This document shows, one piece after another, positions 34,864 to 44,362 of a stretch of 64,000 bases of DNA. The stretch comes from Mucilaginibacter sabulilitoris (GTDB lineage: Bacteria; Bacteroidota; Bacteroidia; Sphingobacteriales; Sphingobacteriaceae), in the NCBI RefSeq assembly GCF_034262375.1, contig NZ_CP139558.1, positions 5,208,001 through 5,272,000 on the forward strand, read 5' to 3'. The notes beneath the pieces were generated by a model. That model was not told where the DNA came from, made no database searches, and worked only from the letters and a program-made list of their open reading frames with translations. Numbering within the stretch: position 1 is the stretch's first letter; the number at the start of each line of letters is the position of its first letter. The position numbers and the translations under genes are program-made.

Positions 34864-36072
34864 TTACTTAAGGTTACCATAAACCGATCCGGCGCTTACC
34901 GCGGTAGGTTTAATAGTGGTACTGTCCCTTAAATTAGTGGCACTTTCCAATACTATTTTATCACCGGCATGCAAACCGCCAGTTACTACATAAAATTGTC
35001 CGGCGGTATTATCCATTACCGTAATTGCAACATTTTTTATCTTATTCTTACTGTCAACCAGGTAAACAAAGCGTTTATCCTGCAACTCGTAAGTAGCGCT
35101 TTGAGGAACAAGTAAACCCGCCTTAATGGTATTTGGGATCCGCACCGTAGCACTGCTGCCACTGCGGATAAGTCCCCTGGGATTGGGAAAATCGGCTCTT
35201 ACGTTGGCAGCACCGGTAGCTGTGTTAATGAGCCCGTTAACCGTTTCCACACGACCGGTATGTCCATAAGTTGTACCATCAGACAATATCAGCGATACGT
35301 TGGGGAGCTTACTCAATTTCGCCTTGAAAGTGCTTGTGCCCGTGCTGTCTTTACTAAAGTCAAGCAATTGCTTTTCGTTCATTGCAAAGTAGGCGTAAAT
35401 ATTGGAGGTATTATAAACCGTAGTTAAGGGATCAGTAGTGCTGCTGGTTACCAAACTGCCTAATTTATATGGCAGTGAGCCAATAACGCCATTTACCGGG
35501 CTGGTAATGGTGGTATAACCCAAGTTAACCTTTGCATTTACTAAACTTGCTTTGGCTTGTGCCAAGGCAGCCGCTTTTGATTGCTCGGTATACTCGGCTG
35601 ATTCCAGTTCATAATGGCTGATAATATCTTTTTCAACAAGCGGTTTAACTTTATTCAGCTGCATCTTAGCCAGGCTCAAATCGGCCTCGGCTGTTTTAAT
35701 GCCGGCCTGTGCGGTGCGTACCTCCTGTTCATATTGCGGTGCGTTTATTTTAAAAAGCAGCTGACCTTTTTTTACTATCGAGCCTTCATCAACATATATC
35801 TTTTCAACATAACCATCAACTTTGGGCCTGATCTCAATGTTTTGCTGCCCCTGTATACTGGCAGGATAATCAACATTTAAAGTGGCCTGCCGTGGTTGCA
35901 AGGTAAGTACTTTATAATCTAATATCTGTTCGCCCTGACCGCCGGCGCCTTGTTTTTTGCTGTCTCCGCAGGAAGCTAAAATGCCCGCCGATAAAACGGT
36001 AGTGAAAACCAACGCTACGTTTTTGGACAAAGTTATTTTATTGTTTTTACAGGATCTTTTGAAGAACATCAT
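34864..36072 (-). CDS. RND efflux periplasmic adaptor (membrane fusion protein), lipoprotein
   Basis: Starting at the ATG at 36072 (an ATG three bases later is equally possible) gives about 402 residues; a TTG at 36108 is less likely. The lipoprotein signal ends at SAGILASC-G. The adaptor has the barrel-sandwich halves (EIRPKVDGYVEKIYVDEGSIVKKGQLLF and VNLGYTTITSPVNGVIGSLPYKLG) around an alpha-hairpin. The beta-barrel and C-terminal domains follow. It links the pump to the outer membrane channel. It is the first gene of the operon, 37 bases before the pump gene. Confidence 0.93.
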   Translation of the reverse strand: MMFFKRSCKNNKITLSKNVALVFTTVLSAGILASCGDSKKQGAGGQGEQILDYKVLTLQPRQATLNVDYPASIQGQQNIEIRPKVDGYVEKIYVDEGSIVKKGQLLFKINAPQYEQEVRTAQAGIKTAEADLSLAKMQLNKVKPLVEKDIISHYELESAEYTEQSKAAALAQAKASLVNAKVNLGYTTITSPVNGVIGSLPYKLGSLVTSSTTDPLTTVYNTSNIYAYFAMNEKQLLDFSKDSTGTSTFKAKLSKLPNVSLILSDGTTYGHTGRVETVNGLINTATGAANVRADFPNPRGLIRSGSSATVRIPNTIKAGLLVPQSATYELQDKRFVYLVDSKNKIKNVAITVMDNTAGQFYVVTGGLHAGDKIVLESATNLRDSTTIKPTAVSAGSVYGNLK

Positions 36073-36209
36073 AGGTAATATAATCGTGAAAAATTTAGGG
36101 CAAAACAATATCAGCCGCTAAATACGGTATAATTTTTAGTTAGATGGCTGAAAGGTAGTAATGTTACAGCCTATATTCCAAATATATAGAATTATAAAAA
36201 TGAAGAATT

Positions 36210-38276
36210 TTATTGATGCAGCATCAGGAATGACATTATTTTTTGGTGCAGATCATTCGCATCAAAAGGTTTAGCTATAAAATCATTCATGCCAAAATGA
36301 ATACATTTTTCCATTACTTCGCGAGTGGCATGTGCTGTTATCGCAATAATTGGGATGGCGCTTTTTTCATCGCCCCAGTTTCTGATGGCCTCAGTTGCTT
36401 CATATCCATTTAATTCGGGCATATCCAGATCCATCAATATAATATCATAACTATTTTTACTTAGCATTGCCAGGGCAATCTTGCCATTGTCGGCTACATG
36501 CACCTGATAGCCTCGTTTTTCCAGAACTTTAATAATGAGCAACTGATTTAAATGATTATCCTCGGCAACCAATATCCGGGCGTTTTTAACTTCATCTTTC
36601 ATGATGTCGTTATCAATAGCAACCGTGGCTGGTTCATATTGGTTATCTGGCATCGTTCCGCATTTATAAAAAGGCAATAAAAACCTAAAATCAGAGCCGT
36701 CGGGTGTGCTCGATTTTATAAATATATCCCCGCCATGCAAATCAACCAGATGCTTGGCCATGCTTAACCCCAGACCTATACCGCCAAGCTCATGGTTTTG
36801 GCGTACCTGATCAAGGCTTTCAAATATTTTACCCTGCTTTTCGGCAGGGACACCAACACCTGTATCCTGAACGCTAAATCCTAACCATACAATATCTTCG
36901 GTATCATCAATAATATATACTTCAATAAAAACAGACCCTACCAGTGTATATTTTATAGCATTGGAGATAAGGTTCAACAAAATGTGGCTTAAACGCATTT
37001 CATCGCCCAAAACCTGCTGCGGAACATCTTTATGAATATAATGATGTATATGCAGCGCCTTTTTATTTACCAGAGGGGTTAGCATATTCATGGCATTGTA
37101 AACAATGTCGCGAATATTAATTGACTTCCGTTCCAGTTGAACATTACCTGCTTCTATTTTTGAAATATCAAGTATGTTATTTATCAGGCTTTTCAAAAAT
37201 TCACCCGATTTAATAATAGCCTTGATATATTCATTCTGCTCGTTGTTCATTTCCGATTCCTGAAGCAAAACTGCAAAGCCCACAATGGCATTCATTGGCG
37301 TTAAAATTTCATGGCTCATATTGGCGATAAACACCTGTTTAATTTTTTCAGATGCCTCGGCCCTGTCGTTCAGCCTTCGCTCCTTGATCCTCGAATCTTT
37401 TAAATCAGAGATGGTATGTTCCAGTTTATCGGTCATTTGGTTAAAGGCCACGGCTAAAACACCAATCTCATCACGCGAGTATACCTTTACCCGGGTATCA
37501 AATAATTCTTTCGATACTTTTTCAGCTCCGGTTATGATTTCTTTTAAACCTTTTTGAATGCCCTGGCTTATGGAAATGGCAATAAGTATCCCCGTAAATT
37601 CTACCGTAATTGCCAGCCCAATCAATATTCCGAGCACAAGATTTTCAAACCATCGCGAGCCTTCGCCCAGACTATAAGAAAATCCATCCTCCATTGGGGT
37701 GATGGCTTTATCTATGCCCGTTATATAACTAAGAAATTGATGTGTTTCGGCTGTAGTTATTGTTCTTGAAATTATCCCTTTGTGCAAACGCTCACTGATG
37801 GGTAACAGCTTCATTAATATGCTTTCGGCCTTTTTCCAGTAAAATATGGTCTGTTTTAAATACTTTACCTCGCTAAAACGAAGCATTAATTTAATCATGC
37901 CATCAATATCATCAGGATGGTTGCGACCGGCTAAAAACCCTTTGCGGGCCATTTCATAATCGGGAGGTGTTTTTTCGAGAGCGGCCCTTGCCAAACCATC
38001 GCCCATAGGTACCTGCAAAAAGTTCCGAAAGGCTTCATAATCCTTTTCGTCATGCGAGTATGCATAAATGCGCAAATGAGCCAATGCATCTTTTTGTGCT
38101 TTTGACCAAAGCCCCTCACCGCCAACATAAGAGCGTACTGCCGACAGTGTTTTTATAGCAAAACTAAGTGTAAACAATTCCACTATTATCAAAAAAGCCA
38201 TGATACCTATGGTAAAGTAAAGCTTCTTTGCAATTGGAACATTCTTAAACCATTTTACTAAAAAAAAAGACTGCAT
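36210..38276 (-). CDS. Hybrid sensor histidine kinase with C-terminal receiver domain
   Basis: 688 residues. Membrane helix 1 spans residues 19-40, a periplasmic alpha-helical sensor about 41-210, and helix 2 about 211-236. A HAMP domain follows (about 237-290), then HisKA with His322 in SHEILTPMNAIVGFA, where Leu replaces the usual Arg. The ATPase domain shows NLISNAIKYT, DTGVGVPAEKQGKIFESL and GIGLGLSMAKHLV. A receiver domain (570-688) has the phospho-acceptor Asp in MDLDMPELNGYEA. No partner regulator gene is adjacent. It lies between the RND operon and the B12 operon, transcribed alone, so a link to efflux is only a guess. The ligand is unknown. Confidence 0.93.
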   Translation of the reverse strand: MQSFFLVKWFKNVPIAKKLYFTIGIMAFLIIVELFTLSFAIKTLSAVRSYVGGEGLWSKAQKDALAHLRIYAYSHDEKDYEAFRNFLQVPMGDGLARAALEKTPPDYEMARKGFLAGRNHPDDIDGMIKLMLRFSEVKYLKQTIFYWKKAESILMKLLPISERLHKGIISRTITTAETHQFLSYITGIDKAITPMEDGFSYSLGEGSRWFENLVLGILIGLAITVEFTGILIAISISQGIQKGLKEIITGAEKVSKELFDTRVKVYSRDEIGVLAVAFNQMTDKLEHTISDLKDSRIKERRLNDRAEASEKIKQVFIANMSHEILTPMNAIVGFAVLLQESEMNNEQNEYIKAIIKSGEFLKSLINNILDISKIEAGNVQLERKSINIRDIVYNAMNMLTPLVNKKALHIHHYIHKDVPQQVLGDEMRLSHILLNLISNAIKYTLVGSVFIEVYIIDDTEDIVWLGFSVQDTGVGVPAEKQGKIFESLDQVRQNHELGGIGLGLSMAKHLVDLHGGDIFIKSSTPDGSDFRFLLPFYKCGTMPDNQYEPATVAIDNDIMKDEVKNARILVAEDNHLNQLLIIKVLEKRGYQVHVADNGKIALAMLSKNSYDIILMDLDMPELNGYEATEAIRNWGDEKSAIPIIAITAHATREVMEKCIHFGMNDFIAKPFDANDLHQKIMSFLMLHQ

Positions 38277-38410
38277 GACACGGGTTAAACTATTGTTTAT
38301 TTTAACTTCTAAAAATAATTTAAACAGCTATTTTATTTTTGTTCATAAATTGATATAAATTTCAGCTTATTCACCATAAACAGCTTCATTTTTATTGTTC
38401 ATTTTATTAT

Positions 38411-38449
38411 TAAAGTAAAAAAGCTGCCAATGGCAGCTTTTTTACTTTA
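38411..38449. terminator. Strong terminator of the B12 operon
   Basis: TAAAGTAAAAAAGCTGCC (38411-38428) pairs perfectly over 18 bases with 38432-38449 around the three-base loop AAT. A and T runs lie on both arms, so it can work in both directions. It lies 35 bases after the last gene of the cobalamin operon. Confidence 0.85.
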
Positions 38450-38483
38450 ATAACTTACATTTAGTTACAAATACTTTAATTAT

Positions 38484-39623
38484 TTAATGAAATACAGCTA
38501 TTGAGGGGAAGTAATACCCATTATAAGCAATGTCTTTTATTTGAGCTCCGGTTGCTGCGTTATAAATAACCAGATCATTAAAGGAGTAATTTGTAGTGAA
38601 GCCGGAATGTACTGTACTTACAATCAATTGATCACGGCCAACACTATAGCCAATGCCTGAGCCATACAACTCCCTGCCCGTAGGTATGGTTATAAACGGC
38701 GTAGTAAACGACGCACTGTTTGCTGCTGTATATTTATAAATTTGGGTACCGCCTGAGAATGTTCCGTTGCGTGCTATGAAAATTGCGTTTTCGGTGGTAG
38801 ATGCTGTTATTGAACCAGGGTGCCATGCGGCCCATGAACCATATATCTGGAAAGGTACTGTTACGGTTTGTACTGCTAATGTAGCTGGGTCAATACGCAC
38901 AAGCTGTGTGCCACCTGCAGCCCATACAGCGCCATCTTTGCTTTTTGTAAATGCAACCAACATGCCCGTAATTGTTTTAACAACAGCATTAGTCGTAGCA
39001 TTAAGCACTACAACCCCATTTGATTGCGATAATACAAATACATAGTTACCTGCCTTTATCATGTCGCCAACCTGGCCGGTAACACCGCTAAGCTTAGTAC
39101 CCAGTGCCAGTGTGCTTAAATTAATAGGATAAACACCTGAACCGGTACTTAAGAGCCCCTTTGCAGAATCGATACCTACAAAGGCCCTGAAATCATTACC
39201 GCTTTTGGCGGCAATGCGGGATATTTCTTTTAAGGTATGCGGATTGGCAACAACTAAAGGCCCGCCTACTTTGCTTACCAGGTACAACCTGTCGTTAAAA
39301 ATTGTGCCGTATTGCAAGGTGCTTGTTGCTGGGTTAAGGTTTTTACCCGGGTTTTCTTTTGTAAAAAGACTATCAGATATAGTTCCGGTTCCATAATCAT
39401 AAAAGCTTACTGTTCCGGTTCCGTGCCCGTACCAGCCTTCGTTTATCAGAAAAAAGCCATTGTCGTATTTTCCGGCAGCTTGTGTGGCAAGTGTTTTGGA
39501 TGTACCCGAGGTTTCGGCAGGAACGGGAGTGTTGGCATCTTTGCTGCAGGAACTTATGATACCCATTAATAATACGGGCAAAACGTACGGTAGCTTTTTC
39601 AAGGTAGTTGTTAAATTTTTCAT
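38484..39623 (-). CDS. Beta-propeller lipoprotein (DUF5074/YncE-like), second BtuG-type protein of the B12 operon
   Basis: The 379-residue protein has a lipoprotein signal ending at VLLMGIISSC-S. It then has a spacer rich in Pro/Thr/Ala. NGFFLINEGWYGHGTGTVSFYDYGTG begins the propeller, and repeats of about 45 residues follow (each with VVL.TTNAVVKTITG-type blades). It resembles the surface cobalamin-binding BtuG proteins and the other propeller in this operon but is clearly diverged. It is the last gene of the operon, followed by a strong terminator. A role in capturing B12 or a related corrinoid is inferred from context. Confidence 0.78.
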   Translation of the reverse strand: MKNLTTTLKKLPYVLPVLLMGIISSCSKDANTPVPAETSGTSKTLATQAAGKYDNGFFLINEGWYGHGTGTVSFYDYGTGTISDSLFTKENPGKNLNPATSTLQYGTIFNDRLYLVSKVGGPLVVANPHTLKEISRIAAKSGNDFRAFVGIDSAKGLLSTGSGVYPINLSTLALGTKLSGVTGQVGDMIKAGNYVFVLSQSNGVVVLNATTNAVVKTITGMLVAFTKSKDGAVWAAGGTQLVRIDPATLAVQTVTVPFQIYGSWAAWHPGSITASTTENAIFIARNGTFSGGTQIYKYTAANSASFTTPFITIPTGRELYGSGIGYSVGRDQLIVSTVHSGFTTNYSFNDLVIYNAATGAQIKDIAYNGYYFPSIAVFH

Positions 39624-39666
39624 GCTGTTTTTAAGTGTTATTTATTGTTCAGATTTATTATTCATT

Positions 39667-40698
39667 TTAGTTTACCATACTCAGATCGGCTATGCCAAAT
39701 ACTTCGGTGGATTGCTCGCCGAGCCAGCCCATATCATATAGTATCCCGGTTTGTATCTTGATAAAATCAATGCCTTTGAGTTTTACCCTTTTGCCATCTT
39801 TATCAATAGCGTTGGAGATGTCAACCTTATCACCATCAAGGGTATTATCGGCATAACCATAGTCAAAAGCACGGCTGGTGATGTACTCCGGGTTGCTGTC
39901 GTCAACATTAGACGATGGTAGTTGAGTGCCGGTAAGGGTATATTGATTTGCGGTGATCCATTGCGGCCAGTATGGTTGCGTATTAAAAATATTCTTTTTT
40001 ACAAATCCGGTATTTCCCTGGTTATCACTCCAGGCGATATCATCAGCATCTGAAGCTGGTTTGGTGTAGGTTACGGCGTAATTACGTATGTAACCCTCTT
40101 TACCATACTGACTGCCTTTTAATTCATACCAGGTATCATCGGGCTTGCCATTACCGTTTTCATCGGCCATTACCCAGATTACTCCCGGCTCCGCAAACAT
40201 GTTAAAGGCATTACCATACACAATTATATCTTCCTTGTTGGATACGTTTAAAACCGTATGGTCAAACCCATATACCACGTAACCGCCGCATGCGCCCAGC
40301 GTTAACAGGTTGTCCTTGTTTTTTAAAATGAGCTTGGCCTCGTCAATGGTTCCAAAGCCGGTGTTAATAAACTGCCCCGGAGCAGGCATATATTCAAAAA
40401 ACGAGGTAATATAAAGGTTACTGCCGGCTGTTGCAGACCGTATTGGCGCTTTGATATAGGGCATTCCGATGTATATAGTATCACGGCGGATAATGATACT
40501 GTCGCGCCTTACAATAACAATGGTGGTATCATTTTTTATAATGGTATCGCGCCGGATAAGGGTATCCCGTTTAACAAGGGTATCTACCCGGAGCTTTTCA
40601 ACTTCGACAACTTCTTTTTTGCAAGATTGCATTAAAGCAAAGCCCAGCAAAACAATAAGCGGAATGAGCATGCTACGATTAAGGTTCAAGTGTTTCAT
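39667..40698 (-). CDS. Surface lipoprotein with an RDT-repeat stalk, in the B12 operon
   Basis: The 343-residue protein has a lipoprotein signal with Cys26 (LLGFALMQSC-K). Residues 37-77 are a low-complexity stalk with repeated (R/N)DT or RDS units separated by four to seven residues. A globular domain of about 260 residues follows, ending VFGIADLSMVN. It has IVYGNAFNMFAEPGVIWVMADENGNGKPDDTWYEL, where the Asp-rich DENGNGKPDD could bind calcium (inference). Proteins of this kind are found with BtuB/BtuG genes in Bacteroidetes, where they are annotated as cell surface proteins. Its function in corrinoid uptake is not established. Confidence 0.78.
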   Translation of the reverse strand: MKHLNLNRSMLIPLIVLLGFALMQSCKKEVVEVEKLRVDTLVKRDTLIRRDTIIKNDTTIVIVRRDSIIIRRDTIYIGMPYIKAPIRSATAGSNLYITSFFEYMPAPGQFINTGFGTIDEAKLILKNKDNLLTLGACGGYVVYGFDHTVLNVSNKEDIIVYGNAFNMFAEPGVIWVMADENGNGKPDDTWYELKGSQYGKEGYIRNYAVTYTKPASDADDIAWSDNQGNTGFVKKNIFNTQPYWPQWITANQYTLTGTQLPSSNVDDSNPEYITSRAFDYGYADNTLDGDKVDISNAIDKDGKRVKLKGIDFIKIQTGILYDMGWLGEQSTEVFGIADLSMVN

Positions 40699-40723
40699 TT
40701 TATAGGTTAATTGTTAATATTTT

Positions 40724-41887
40724 TTAATAAACAAATGCAAAGTGCCCGGGAATATCACCGGTTTGTACCGACCATTTTTTCTTCCCTTTTGGATCAAAGC
40801 AGTACAGTGTCCCCGGTGTTATATAATCTTTGGCATCGGTAACAAATACTTCTTTGGTAAACGGATTTACAGCAATGCCATAGGGTACGCGTATCTGCAC
40901 TTCAGTTCCATCGGTAATAAATTTGCCGGGTATCACCGTTTCGTCCTTTACATTGAGCATGGTGTAGGTAGTGGTATTTTTGCCCGTTTTGTAACTAAAT
41001 TCATAACTGTACATATAGGCGGTGTCGCCATCAATCCACAGGTTGCTTACGCCAAAATCAAAGCGCTTTTTAACCTGGTCGGTTTTGGTATCAATGACGA
41101 ATAGTTTGGATGATATATCATAATAATCGCCGCGGGAGGTTACATATACATCGCCATATTTATCAGCCTTTACACGGTCGAGATTGATGGCAACGTCGAT
41201 ACGTTTCAGCTCGGTAAAAGTGGCCAGATCAATCACTGAAACCGTACGTTCATAATCCGGCGGGCTATATCCCCCTGAATTTGCCACATACATCTTTTCG
41301 CCTACTATGGCCATTTCTTCGGGCTGGCGGCCAATGGTTACCTTGCGGGTAATTTGCAGCGATGCGGTATCAATTTCATAAACAGCGCCATTAGGGGCAT
41401 GCGGATCGCCCACTTTACCCAGATAGGCGCTAACGTAGGTACGGCCATTATGAAAAGTAACGTAGCGGCAGTTAGCGATATTGATGAGATTGATCCGCTT
41501 ATTGGTTTTCAGATCGAGCACCTCAACCTTGTTGGAGTTGTTAACCACGATGTACACCTTTGAGCCGTATACGCCAACATCATTACCAACATCGCCCAAA
41601 CCTTTTGGTATCTGTGGGTTAGCCGTTCCGTAGATATTTTTACGAAACGTTCCGGACAGGTAATCAAAATAATCAAGCGATGCCTTGCTGGAACCCATGT
41701 TACCTTCATCGAGCAGGTAAAAACCTTTGGCGTGGTTCACTAAAGTATCCCCCGCGCTGGTAGTGTCTTGCGGGGGAGTAACAACAGTCTCTTTTTCGGG
41801 AACCGGCGCCTGGTTTTTACGACAAGAACTGTAAATGAGGATGATACATCCTAATAAATACAGTATTTTATGATTTATACTTTTCAT
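40724..41887 (-). CDS. btuG: BtuG-like surface beta-propeller lipoprotein
   Basis: The 387-residue protein has a signal with a lipobox (GCIILIYSSC-R) and a Pro/Thr-rich spacer, then a seven-bladed-propeller-like domain. Blade motifs include KGFYLLDEGNMGSSKASLDYFD, VEVLDLKTNKRINLINI, YEIDTASLQITRKVTIGRQPEE and VSVIDLATFTELKRIDVAI. BtuG proteins of Bacteroides bind cobalamin very tightly and hand it to BtuB. It begins four bases after the BtuB-like gene and sits behind a cobalamin riboswitch, so the assignment is strong by context; the symbol is by analogy. Confidence 0.82.
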   Translation of the reverse strand: MKSINHKILYLLGCIILIYSSCRKNQAPVPEKETVVTPPQDTTSAGDTLVNHAKGFYLLDEGNMGSSKASLDYFDYLSGTFRKNIYGTANPQIPKGLGDVGNDVGVYGSKVYIVVNNSNKVEVLDLKTNKRINLINIANCRYVTFHNGRTYVSAYLGKVGDPHAPNGAVYEIDTASLQITRKVTIGRQPEEMAIVGEKMYVANSGGYSPPDYERTVSVIDLATFTELKRIDVAINLDRVKADKYGDVYVTSRGDYYDISSKLFVIDTKTDQVKKRFDFGVSNLWIDGDTAYMYSYEFSYKTGKNTTTYTMLNVKDETVIPGKFITDGTEVQIRVPYGIAVNPFTKEVFVTDAKDYITPGTLYCFDPKGKKKWSVQTGDIPGHFAFVY

Positions 41888-41891
41888 AGGT

Positions 41892-43967
41892 TTAAAAAGT
41901 TGAACTTATGGTGAAACGGTAGTTACGCTCGGGCATAGGATAGTTAAGCGTTATATAATTGTATTGGCTAAATACATTATTTACCTCGCCGGTGAGCCTG
42001 ATTTTATGCTTATTATATGTGGTGGTATAGGAAAAACTCACATCACTGGTATACCAGGGCTGTAAGTAATTTTCGGGAGAGTTTACTTTTGAATCATACC
42101 GGCTGGCCACGTAAATGTAGCTGTAGTTAAAGGCAAACTTGCGCCATTCGGCACCAACCAATACCGAGCCGCTGTGAAGCGGGGTATAAGGTATCTGCTG
42201 CCGGTAATTAACATCGGTTGGATCGGTTACATCTATCGCTTTTTGATGGGTGTAGCTGATGCCCGTATTGATAAACACCTCACCGGGCAATTGCCATGTA
42301 GCCTGCGAATTTATTTCAAGTCCGCTGATGTGCACCAAACCGAGGTTGTACATCGTCCACCGGGCAAGATTGAGGCCCGGAATGGCTACTATTTTATCTT
42401 TTACCTGGTTATAATAGGCATCGGCCTGAACAGCGAAGTTGATGAGGGTATGCTGGCGAAAAGTTTTATTATAGGTAAAACCAAAATCGTACTGTTTGGT
42501 ATACTCGGGCCGTAAAAAAGAGTTACCTATAAAGGTGTAATACAGATCGTTAAAAGTTGGCAGCCGGAAAATGCTTTTATAAAAACCTCTCAGCCTGAAA
42601 TCGGGGTTATTAAGTGGCTGCCATGATAACAGCACCGTAGGCGTATATTTTGTTTTTTTACCCGCGGCCTGCAGCGTATCAACCTGGTCGTTTACAAACG
42701 TACCCAGCAAACTGGCCTGCGCGTTAAAACGCTTAAAATGTAGTTCGGTAGCCAAAACTGTTAGGATGGTATTGCGTACCGGGCGAACAAACCGATACAG
42801 GGCCGAGTCGTTCTGTGTAGCATCAAGGGAATTCCTCTGGTAATCGGCAGAAAGCGCGACGCTCCAAAAGGAGTTAATACGGAATTTATTAGCTGCCGAC
42901 AGGTACAGTTCATGCTCATCATATTTATTTTCGAGCAGCCCCCTTGTAGTAGTTATTTCCGGATCAAAATAATGCGTATAATCGTCTGAGTACTTGGCGC
43001 CCAGCATCAGACTATAACTGTCGCTGAATTTTTTGTTATAGCCCGACTGTACAAAAACGTCCCTTTCCTTTTGCCGCTGTTTAGATTCAAAATTGTTATT
43101 TACCGTAGGCCCTGGCAATCCCCGGTCAGAATGGTACAGGTAACCTTTAAGTGTCCACGAGGCGCTGTCCTTCAGTTTACCGTATAACCCGGCTTCTACA
43201 CGCTGCGCGTCAATATCCCCGTTATGCCTTATCGCTGTAGTATCATAACCAGTATTGCCATTGGTTGTTCTGAACTTGTACCGGCCGTTGGCATGCGTTA
43301 CCTCGGTACTGATACTGCTGTATAAATTATCGCTCAACTTATATTGCCACAACAATGACGGATTTACCAACCCGAATGAACCTGTTTTAAAGCTGAGTTT
43401 ACCATTGGTACGGCTGCCCGCTTCAAAATTGGGTTGTTTGGCAACCAGGTAAAGAGAAGCCCCTGCCGCGAAACCTTTGGCCGGTTGAAAAATGCTGCTT
43501 TTTTGCGCATTATACAGGTCTATTTCTTCAATATTATCAAGCGAGAATTTGCCGAGGTCGACCTGTCCATTCTGGGCGTTGCCAAATTCCACGCCATCAT
43601 AAAAAACAGCTACGTGATTGGTGCCCAGGCTGCGCACGTTAATGGTTTTGAGCCCACCTATGCCGCCATAATCTTTTATCTGCACACCCGAAAAAAACCT
43701 GAGCGCATCGGCAACGGAAAGGCTGTTCAGTTTTTCGAGATCTGTGCCCCTAAGTATCTGCACTGGAGTGGCCGATATATTGCGGAGGGATAAGCGCGCG
43801 GCGCGTATGGAAACCTCCTTAAGATGGTGGTTTTTTAAGGTATCTTTTGATACTGATCGTGCTGTGTCTGAGTTTTGCGCCAACAGGTTGCCGCAAAACA
43901 CTCCCTGCATTGCTACAAAGCAAACAGGTAAAACCAGCGTACGCAAATAATGGTACAGGTGTTGCAA
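41892..43967 (-). CDS. btuB: TonB-dependent vitamin B12 receptor, BtuB-like
   Basis: 691 residues with a signal peptide (to LLAQNSD). The plug domain has TPVQILRGTDLEKLNSLSVADALRFF, IKDYGGIGGLKTINVRSLGTNHVAVFYDG and NAQNGQVDLGKF. The 22-stranded barrel ends YRFTISSTF with the terminal Phe. It is the first gene after a cobalamin riboswitch and is followed by BtuG-like and other lipoprotein genes, so it should import cobalamin or related corrinoids across the outer membrane. No periplasmic binding protein or BtuCD ABC transporter genes are visible here. Confidence 0.9.
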   Translation of the reverse strand: MQHLYHYLRTLVLPVCFVAMQGVFCGNLLAQNSDTARSVSKDTLKNHHLKEVSIRAARLSLRNISATPVQILRGTDLEKLNSLSVADALRFFSGVQIKDYGGIGGLKTINVRSLGTNHVAVFYDGVEFGNAQNGQVDLGKFSLDNIEEIDLYNAQKSSIFQPAKGFAAGASLYLVAKQPNFEAGSRTNGKLSFKTGSFGLVNPSLLWQYKLSDNLYSSISTEVTHANGRYKFRTTNGNTGYDTTAIRHNGDIDAQRVEAGLYGKLKDSASWTLKGYLYHSDRGLPGPTVNNNFESKQRQKERDVFVQSGYNKKFSDSYSLMLGAKYSDDYTHYFDPEITTTRGLLENKYDEHELYLSAANKFRINSFWSVALSADYQRNSLDATQNDSALYRFVRPVRNTILTVLATELHFKRFNAQASLLGTFVNDQVDTLQAAGKKTKYTPTVLLSWQPLNNPDFRLRGFYKSIFRLPTFNDLYYTFIGNSFLRPEYTKQYDFGFTYNKTFRQHTLINFAVQADAYYNQVKDKIVAIPGLNLARWTMYNLGLVHISGLEINSQATWQLPGEVFINTGISYTHQKAIDVTDPTDVNYRQQIPYTPLHSGSVLVGAEWRKFAFNYSYIYVASRYDSKVNSPENYLQPWYTSDVSFSYTTTYNKHKIRLTGEVNNVFSQYNYITLNYPMPERNYRFTISSTF

Positions 43968-44077
43968 TATTTTCTGTTCGTAAAAAATTAAACAAACAGC
44001 AAACAGGGTATAACAAATGGAAATACGCGTGAGGTATCCTCATTCCAGCTTCAATCCCCGAAAGCTATGAATACATA

Positions 44078-44258
44078 TAATGCAATGGCAGGTCTTCTGA
44101 CTTACTCCCCGATATTCCGGCCTTCCCATCCGCACAAGGCGAAAAGTGGCTAAAGAATGGACATCGGTTAAAAAGAGCTTACAGCTGCGGGACAGTTCCG
44201 GAGTTACACCGGATTCCCTTTTAATCCCAAAACCAATTATGGTAATGGGAACCAAAAG
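44078..44258 (-). promoter_or_regulatory. Cobalamin riboswitch
   Basis: On the minus strand the core AAAAGGGAATCCGGTG, AACTCCGGAACTGTCCCGC and AGCTGTAAGC is present, followed by GGCCGGAATATCGGGGAG and GTCAGAAGACCTGCC. This is the B12-box region of the class I-type cobalamin aptamer. It ends about 110 bases before the btuB-like start and should reduce expression of the operon when B12 is plentiful. Confidence 0.95.
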
Positions 44259-44263
44259 CGATG

Positions 44264-44271
44264 CAAATATA
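44264..44271 (-). promoter_or_regulatory. Promoter -7 box TATATTTG of the B12 operon
   Basis: The minus strand reads TATATTTG, a fit to the Bacteroidetes TAnnTTTG consensus. It lies directly upstream of the riboswitch, where the transcript should start a few bases later. No clear -33 TTTG is at the expected spacing. Confidence 0.6.
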
Positions 44272-44324
44272 GAAATAAAAAATACAGTGAAATTTATTTA
44301 TTGATACCCCAAAGGAGGTAAAAT

Positions 44325-44351
44325 AAGGGGGAATAAGATTAATCCCCCCTT
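44325..44351. terminator. Candidate terminator after the sugar isomerase operon
   Basis: AAGGGGG (44325-44331) with CCCCCTT (44345-44351) around a 13-base loop. T-rich sequence flanks it. It is 12 bases from the stop of the last gene of that operon. Confidence 0.45.
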
Positions 44352-44362
44352 TTAAAGAAAGA

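Noticed and set aside
36210..38276. Sensor kinase as the regulator of the RND operon
   Set aside because: Only adjacency supports it; it has its own receiver domain and no DNA-binding output.
43847..44032. Plus-strand frame next to the cobalamin riboswitch
   Set aside because: Antisense to the btuB-like signal peptide; explained by that gene.
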